DNA from: Rubrobacter sp.
GTDB lineage: Bacteria > Actinomycetota > Rubrobacteria > Rubrobacterales > Rubrobacteraceae
Assembly: GCA_016781725.1 (NCBI GenBank)
Contig: JADDPU010000219.1
Coordinates: 1 to 17,040, forward strand
Length of the DNA: 17,040 nucleotides
Direction: 5' to 3'
Position 1 is the first letter of the stretch, and each line of letters begins with the position of its first letter. The notes beneath the pieces were generated by a model that was not told the DNA's origin, did not search any database, and saw nothing but the letters and a program-made list of their open reading frames with translations. Both the position numbers and the translations under genes were made by a program. This document shows, piece by piece, positions 13,728-17,040 of this stretch.

Positions 13728-14834
13728 TTACCTCTGCCTCTCTTTGGTCATCTCCGCCAGCAGGCTGTCCAGGATCACGCGCGCCACCTCCCGCTTGGAC
13801 GCGCGGGGAACGAAACGCTCGCCGGCCCGCGCCCGGCTCACCACGTAGACCTCGTTCTCCTCTGCGCCGAAACCGAGGCCCTCAAGCGAGATGTCGTTAC
13901 CGACGATGATGTCGGCCCCCTTGCTGACGAGCTTCTCGCGGGCGTCCGGAACCGGGTTCCCGTGCGTCGCCGCGAATCCTACCACAAAGAGGTCAGGGTT
14001 CTTCTGCCTGACCGCCTTGAGTACGTCCGCCGTGGGCTTGAGCTCTAATGTCGTCTTCCCCTCTCCCCGCCGGATCTTCTCCCGGACCGGCGATGCCGGC
14101 GTGAAGTCCGAGACGGCGGCGGCCATGATCAGCGCGTCGACGCCCCCGACGCGCCGGAGAACTTCATCGCGCAACTCCTCCACGGTCTCGACGATCCGGG
14201 TCTCCGTCCCCGGTTCGGCCGTTTCGAGGTTGGCTGCCACGACGCTCACCTCGGCCCCCCGCCGCACCGCCTCGCGGGCGATGGCGACCCCCATCTTCCC
14301 GGAGGAGTGGTTCCCTATAAAGCGGACGCTGTCTATCGGCTCGCGGGTGCCGCCCGCGGTCACGAGCAGGCGCAGCCCGCTCATCGGCCCGCCGAGCCCG
14401 CGCAAGAACCCGGCGACGACCTCCTCGGCCCCGGCCATGCCGCTCCCTCGACCTCGAATAACCCCGAACCCGTCCTCGCCCAGTACGGCCAAATTCTCCA
14501 GCACGGCGGCGTTGGCGGCGGTACCGGCGTCGAGATCCGGGGCCACGAAGGCGGCGCGGGCTGCTTTAGCCGCGTCTTCGGCGGGGCCGCCCTCTAGGCC
14601 GCGGGCGAGCCTGGCGATGGTGGCCGCGATAGCCGGGGCGAAGAGGACGGCCTCGGGCGTCTCGGAAGGGCCGTCTACGAGGGCTACCGGCTCGGCGAAG
14701 GCGGCCGGTCCAACGAACCGGCTGGTCCCGGGTTCAAGGATCACCTCCACCCGGTGGCCGACCGCGGCTATCTCGCTGGCCACGAATGGGAGCGCTAGGG
14801 CCCCTGGCGAGGGCCCCACGGAGAGCAGGATCAA
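13728..14834 (-). CDS. coaBC: CoaBC-like protein: intact phosphopantothenoylcysteine synthetase, degenerate decarboxylase half
   Basis: The second half (from about 152) is a normal Coa[37 protein letters not shown] and REKIRR with the family Lys, then LKPTADVLK. It joins cysteine to phosphopantothenate using CTP. The first half has the CoaC fold outline but lacks its marks. GGIAAYK is replaced by GPSPGALAL. The segment with the catalytic His appears deleted, since [12 protein letters not shown] passes straight to [20 protein letters not shown] is replaced by PDLD, and the late catalytic Cys segment has no Cys. At 368 residues it is shorter than the usual 400 or so. The start is TTG at 14834, 10 nt after rpoZ, with a weak site. 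Decarboxylation presumably needs another enzyme. Confidence 0.9.
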   Translation of the reverse strand: MILLSVGPSPGALALPFVASEIAAVGHRVEVILEPGTSRFVGPAAFAEPVALVDGPSETPEAVLFAPAIAATIARLARGLEGGPAEDAAKAARAAFVAPDLDAGTAANAAVLENLAVLGEDGFGVIRGRGSGMAGAEEVVAGFLRGLGGPMSGLRLLVTAGGTREPIDSVRFIGNHSSGKMGVAIAREAVRRGAEVSVVAANLETAEPGTETRIVETVEELRDEVLRRVGGVDALIMAAAVSDFTPASPVREKIRRGEGKTTLELKPTADVLKAVRQKNPDLFVVGFAATHGNPVPDAREKLVSKGADIIVGNDISLEGLGFGAEENEVYVVSRARAGERFVPRASKREVARVILDSLLAEMTKERQR

Positions 14835-14844
14835 GACTGCGGCT

Positions 14845-15213
14845 TTAGGCCGCTCCCTCGCCCTCGTCCGCGGGAGCGCCAGAGTCGATATCGGTAGCTT
14901 CGGGAGCTGCGGCGCCGCCAGGGGGGTCGATGAAACCGCCGGCGTCTGCCGCCCCGATCTCCCCCTCTACCTCCTCCGGCGGCTGGCGGAATGCGACCTC
15001 GAGCTTGTCCTGGCGCAGCTCCTCTATGGCTATGCTCAACGGGTGCTGGGAGCGGGTGTGGACCTGTGGCCCCGGGATACCTAGGGCGTCGTTCAGGCCC
15101 AAAGTCGAGGTGTATTCGTTGATCTGGCGGGCCCTCTTGGCGCTCGCCACCACGAGCCCGTAGCGGGAGTCCACTTTGTTGAGCAGCTCGTCTACTTTAA
15201 GGTCGTGCAGCAT
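14845..15213 (-). CDS. rpoZ: RNA polymerase omega subunit
   Basis: The omega fold is seen in LLNKVDSRYGLVVASAKRARQINEY and, after a short insert, HPLSIAIEELRQDKLEVAF. It helps assemble and stabilise beta-prime. After about residue 78 the protein carries a 45-residue acidic, Gly/Ala/Pro-rich tail that is probably unstructured. ATG follows AGGAGG by 6 nt. The first 17 bases overlap the 3' end of gmk, which is the standard gmk-rpoZ pairing. Confidence 0.95.
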   Translation of the reverse strand: MLHDLKVDELLNKVDSRYGLVVASAKRARQINEYTSTLGLNDALGIPGPQVHTRSQHPLSIAIEELRQDKLEVAFRQPPEEVEGEIGAADAGGFIDPPGGAAAPEATDIDSGAPADEGEGAA

Positions 15214-15778
15214 CGTTGCCTCCTGTGGCTATCGACTCCATTATCTCGATCATCTCCCTGCGAGCCCGCTCCCGGTCGCCGTTGACTACCTCGTAGTCGA
15301 ACTCGTCGCGGGCCGCGACCTCCTCCACGGCGGTCGCCAGCCGGGTCTTCATGGCCTCCTCGGTCTCGGTGGCCCGCCCGGAGAGCCTCCGGCGCGTCTC
15401 GTCCAGCGAGGGGGCCCTGACGAAGACCATCGCGGCGTCGGGCCGCTTCGCGCGGACCTGCCGCGCGCCCTGCAATTCTATCTCCAGGATGACGGAGCGT
15501 CCCCCGTCGAGGAACTCCTCTACCTTCTGCTCCGGCGTCCCGTAGAGGTTGCCCGAGTACTCGGCCCACTCGAGGAAGCGGTCCTCGGCAATCCAGCGCT
15601 CGAACTCCTCCCGCGAGAGGAAGACGTAGTCCCTGCCGTCGACCTCGCCGGGGCGCGGCGCGCGGGTCGTCGCGGAGACCGAGTAGGCCAGCTGTGGGAC
15701 CGCGTCGAGCGCCGCCCGGATAAGCGTAGACTTGCCGGCTCCGGAAGGCCCGGAGACGACGATCAGCCTTCCTCGCAC
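15197..15778 (-). CDS. gmk: Guanylate kinase
   Basis: The 193-residue protein has the P-loop GPSGAGKST (10-18), the GMP-binding SVSATTRAPRPGEVDGRDY, the Tyr-containing YSGNLYGTP and the ILEIELQGARQV segment typical of Gmk. It converts GMP and ATP to GDP and ADP. The GTG start at 15778 overlaps the end of mihF by 16 bases, so translation is coupled; a mihF-gmk pair is characteristic of actinobacteria. Confidence 0.98.
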   Translation of the reverse strand: MRGRLIVVSGPSGAGKSTLIRAALDAVPQLAYSVSATTRAPRPGEVDGRDYVFLSREEFERWIAEDRFLEWAEYSGNLYGTPEQKVEEFLDGGRSVILEIELQGARQVRAKRPDAAMVFVRAPSLDETRRRLSGRATETEEAMKTRLATAVEEVAARDEFDYEVVNGDRERARREMIEIMESIATGGNDAARP

Positions 15779-16089
15779 CCTAGAGCCCTGATCAGCCGAT
15801 CCCTCTGCCCGTGGGTGAGCCCTACGAGGGTCTTGGAGCGGCTGATGCCGGCCTCCCTCATGACGCGCGTGACCTTTATGCGCCCCATGCCCTTGACCGC
15901 CAGGAGCATCTCCTCGACCTTGGCCCCCTTGAGCTCCTCGGAAGGGTCCATGAGCAACTCGTAGATCCCGAGCCGCCCGCTCTTGAGGTCCCGCTTGGTG
16001 GCAGCCCTGGCGAAACGTACCCTGTTGGCCTCCTCGAGCGCGTTCCGACGCTCGTCCGCCGTCCGTTCTGGTGCCCTCCGCAACATCAA
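15763..16089 (-). CDS. mihF: Actinobacterial integration host factor (mIHF)
   Basis: The 108-residue basic protein shows the mIHF layout: an N-terminal helix (RTADERRNALEEANRVRFAR), a loop, and the helix-two-turn-helix related to ribosomal protein S13 (VKGMGRIKVTRVMREAGISR, then LVGLTHGQRDRLI). mIHF binds and bends DNA and shapes the nucleoid in actinobacteria. The frame offers TTG 16089, ATG 16086 and TTG 16083 in a row. There is no binding site upstream, but a TATACT box ends 6 nt before the TTG, so the transcript is probably leaderless and starts at the TTG or ATG. Confidence 0.93.
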   Translation of the reverse strand: MMLRRAPERTADERRNALEEANRVRFARAATKRDLKSGRLGIYELLMDPSEELKGAKVEEMLLAVKGMGRIKVTRVMREAGISRSKTLVGLTHGQRDRLIRALGCEEG

Positions 16090-16095
16090 CGAGCT

Positions 16096-16101
16096 AGTAT
16101 A
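16096..16101 (-). promoter_or_regulatory. -10 box of the mihF operon promoter
   Basis: TATACT on the minus strand differs from the TATAAT consensus at one base. Transcription starting 6-8 nt downstream would begin at or within the TTG/ATG of mihF. No good -35 hexamer is visible at 16-18 bp. This is the best candidate promoter for the mihF-to-fmt run. Confidence 0.5.
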
Positions 16102-16159
16102 CCATCGGCCCTCGCAGCCCGTACCCGGTCCCCGGCAACTACCGTCAAGGGTACGAGAA

Positions 16160-16201
16160 GGGCCGAAACCCGCGACGACGCTGGTTCGCGGGCTTCGGCC
16201 C
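16160..16201 (-). terminator. Long GC hairpin terminator after the phasin-like gene
   Basis: GGGCCGAAACCCGCGA (16160-16175) pairs with the complementary run at about 16186-16201, giving 15 of 16 paired bases and a 10-nt loop. On the minus strand it begins 33 nt past the stop of the gene at 16234 and is followed by CTTCTCG, a weak pyrimidine tail. It separates that gene from the mihF operon. Confidence 0.75.
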
Positions 16202-16233
16202 CCTGATCTCTCTTGGGGCGCTCTTCTACGGGC

Positions 16234-16788
16234 TTATGAGCCGCCCCGGATTCTGCGGTCGATCTGCTCCAGGAGCGTGTCGCGATTCTTGGTGCGCTCC
16301 TCGTAGTCGCGCAAGGCGCGCAACTGCTCGGGGTCGAGACCGCCGAGCCGGCTGGTGACCTCATCGACAGTCATCTCGTCGTAGCCCTCGATGGGAAACT
16401 GGGTTGACTGCAAACCCTCCTGGGCGTAGGAGAGCGGGATGTTCAGGAGCTGCGAGTAGGTGCTCATCGACTCCTGCACCATCTGTTGAAAAGCCTGCTG
16501 CTGCTGTTGGGCCTGCTGCTGGAAGGTCTGCTGCTGCTGCTGGGCCTGCTCCATCCACTGCTGGGCCTGCTGCTGGAAGGTCTGCTGCTGCTGCTCGGCC
16601 TGGCCGGTGAGGTACGACCCAGGGGTGTTCAGGAGCTGCATGTAGGTGTTCATAAGCTCCTGGACCATCTGCTGGGAGGTCTGCTGCTGCCTCTGGATCT
16701 GGTCGGCCAGGCTCTGCAGCATGCCCAGCCACTCCTGCGCCCCTTCCGGGGTTCCGGCCGCGCCGGCCATCCTCTGCATATCGGACAT
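16234..16788 (-). CDS. Gln-rich coiled-coil, phasin-like protein
   Basis: This 184-residue protein starts at ATG 16788 after GGAGG (7 nt spacing); a longer frame upstream is not supported. From about residue 20 to 140 it is a long, amphipathic, Gln-rich helix. Two similar blocks (QQMVQELMNTYMQLLNTPGSY and MVQESMSTYSQLLNIPLSY) flank an 18-residue repeat of QQQQTFQQQAQQ type. This layout resembles phasins and PhaE-like proteins of polyhydroxyalkanoate granules. The last 45 residues (EMTVDEVTSRLGGLDPEQLR, then YEERTKNRDTLLEQIDRRI) form a small helical module that I recall from other actinobacterial proteins. No PHA synthase gene is visible here, so the granule role is inference. Confidence 0.65.
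   Translation of the reverse strand: MSDMQRMAGAAGTPEGAQEWLGMLQSLADQIQRQQQTSQQMVQELMNTYMQLLNTPGSYLTGQAEQQQQTFQQQAQQWMEQAQQQQQTFQQQAQQQQQAFQQMVQESMSTYSQLLNIPLSYAQEGLQSTQFPIEGYDEMTVDEVTSRLGGLDPEQLRALRDYEERTKNRDTLLEQIDRRIRGGS
16508..16595 (-). repeat. Two identical 34-bp direct repeats inside the Gln-rich gene
   Basis: Bases 16508-16541 and 16562-16595 are identical, with starts 54 bp apart, which equals 18 codons and keeps the frame. The units are rich in CTG triplets (CAG in the gene). They encode the repeated Gln segment and could expand or contract by slippage. Confidence 0.85.
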
Positions 16789-16979
16789 AAAGCACCTCCG
16801 TCCTAGCTGCGTAAAACTGCTGTTTAATGTATATGTACCCTGCACATAACAGCGACAAACGTCGTCGACGGCGGTCCGGAATACAGCCGTCATTCCCGAC
16901 TACCGGGCGCAGAAGGCGTCTCGCCCTCGAGAAGCTACGGACCTCGGGCAGATCCTTCGCTCGCCTTGGCCCGTGTGTT
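16789..16979 (-). promoter_or_regulatory. Upstream region of the phasin-like gene with an AT-rich promoter candidate
   Basis: No gene is seen here. The part at 16810-16850 is strikingly AT-rich for this genome and reads ACATATACATTAAAC on the minus strand. TTGTCG lies 17-19 bp upstream of CATATA/TATACA, a possible sigma-70-type promoter for the gene at 16788. Individual hexamers are uncertain. Confidence 0.35.
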
Positions 16980-17040
16980 CTAGCGCAAGCCCGCCGTGAG
17001 CTCGGCGGCGCCGAGTCCGGCCTTGCGCAGGTAGGCTGCG
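16980..17040 (-). CDS. C-terminal end of an unidentified gene (partial)
   Basis: On the minus strand a frame open at the window edge ends at TAG 16980-16982, encoding the last 19 residues (AAYLRKAGLGAAELTAGLR). The composition is normal for a high-GC coding end. In other actinobacteria pyrimidine-synthesis genes lie upstream of mihF, but this tail is too short to identify. Confidence 0.4.
   Translation of the reverse strand, partial: AAYLRKAGLGAAELTAGLR

Noticed and set aside
1..17040. CRISPR arrays, rRNA or tRNA genes, prophage or toxin-antitoxin genes
   Set aside because: None seen; the only tandem repeats are the coding Gln-rich units near 16508-16595.

Overview
The window looks like chromosome of a high-GC actinobacterium, most probably Rubrobacter or a close deep-branching relative. 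That placement is inferred from gene order and family resemblance, not from a search. The strongest evidence is the minus-strand run mihF-gmk-rpoZ-coaBC-metK-priA-def-fmt, a classic actinobacterial arrangement including the actinobacteria-specific integration host factor. It is followed by pilMNO genes of the kind found in Rubrobacter-like genomes.

Layout. (1) Bases 1-1071 hold a decayed IS701-family insertion sequence, frameshifted and missing the middle of its transposase, next to the tail of an unidentified gene. (2) Bases 1079-3240 (+) are a compact metal/thiol cluster: a tandem YHS/TRASH zinc-ribbon protein, a CmtR-like ArsR sensor, a MerT-like membrane transporter that appears frameshifted, a small thioredoxin-fold protein, and a rhodanese-CBS protein interrupted by an in-frame TGA. 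The TGA lies where I expect a Cys in relatives and has a hairpin 5 nt after it, so a selenocysteine protein is a real possibility. (3) Bases 3240-3860 hold a self-contained minus-strand unit: a c-di-GMP-I (GEMM) riboswitch, a small secreted His/Lys/Gly/Asp-rich protein and an intrinsic terminator. It is bracketed by two imperfect 35-bp direct repeats. A truncated GrpB-like gene (3736-4248) runs into one of them. (4) Bases 4538-7836 (-) are a translationally coupled type IV pilus inner-membrane operon (pilM, pilN, pilO and a PilP-position protein carrying calcium-binding type-3 repeats). (5) Bases 7991-8605 (-) encode a NeuD-like sugar acyltransferase. (6) Bases 8761-16089 (-) are the housekeeping operon. 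Two of its products look catalytically reduced: PriA has no Walker A motif, and the CoaC half of CoaBC lacks its usual active-site motifs. (7) Bases 16234-16788 (-) encode a Gln-rich phasin-like coiled-coil protein with its own terminator, and 16980-17040 is the end of another minus-strand gene.

How the parts fit: the + cluster plausibly senses a soft metal (Cd/Pb/Hg type) with the ArsR protein and handles it with the transporter and the thiol proteins; no mercuric reductase lies in the window. The riboswitch unit and the pilus operon both suggest surface-lifestyle control, but their linkage is only proximity. The best leads are the candidate selenoprotein, the riboswitch cassette with its flanking repeats, and the degenerate CoaC domain.
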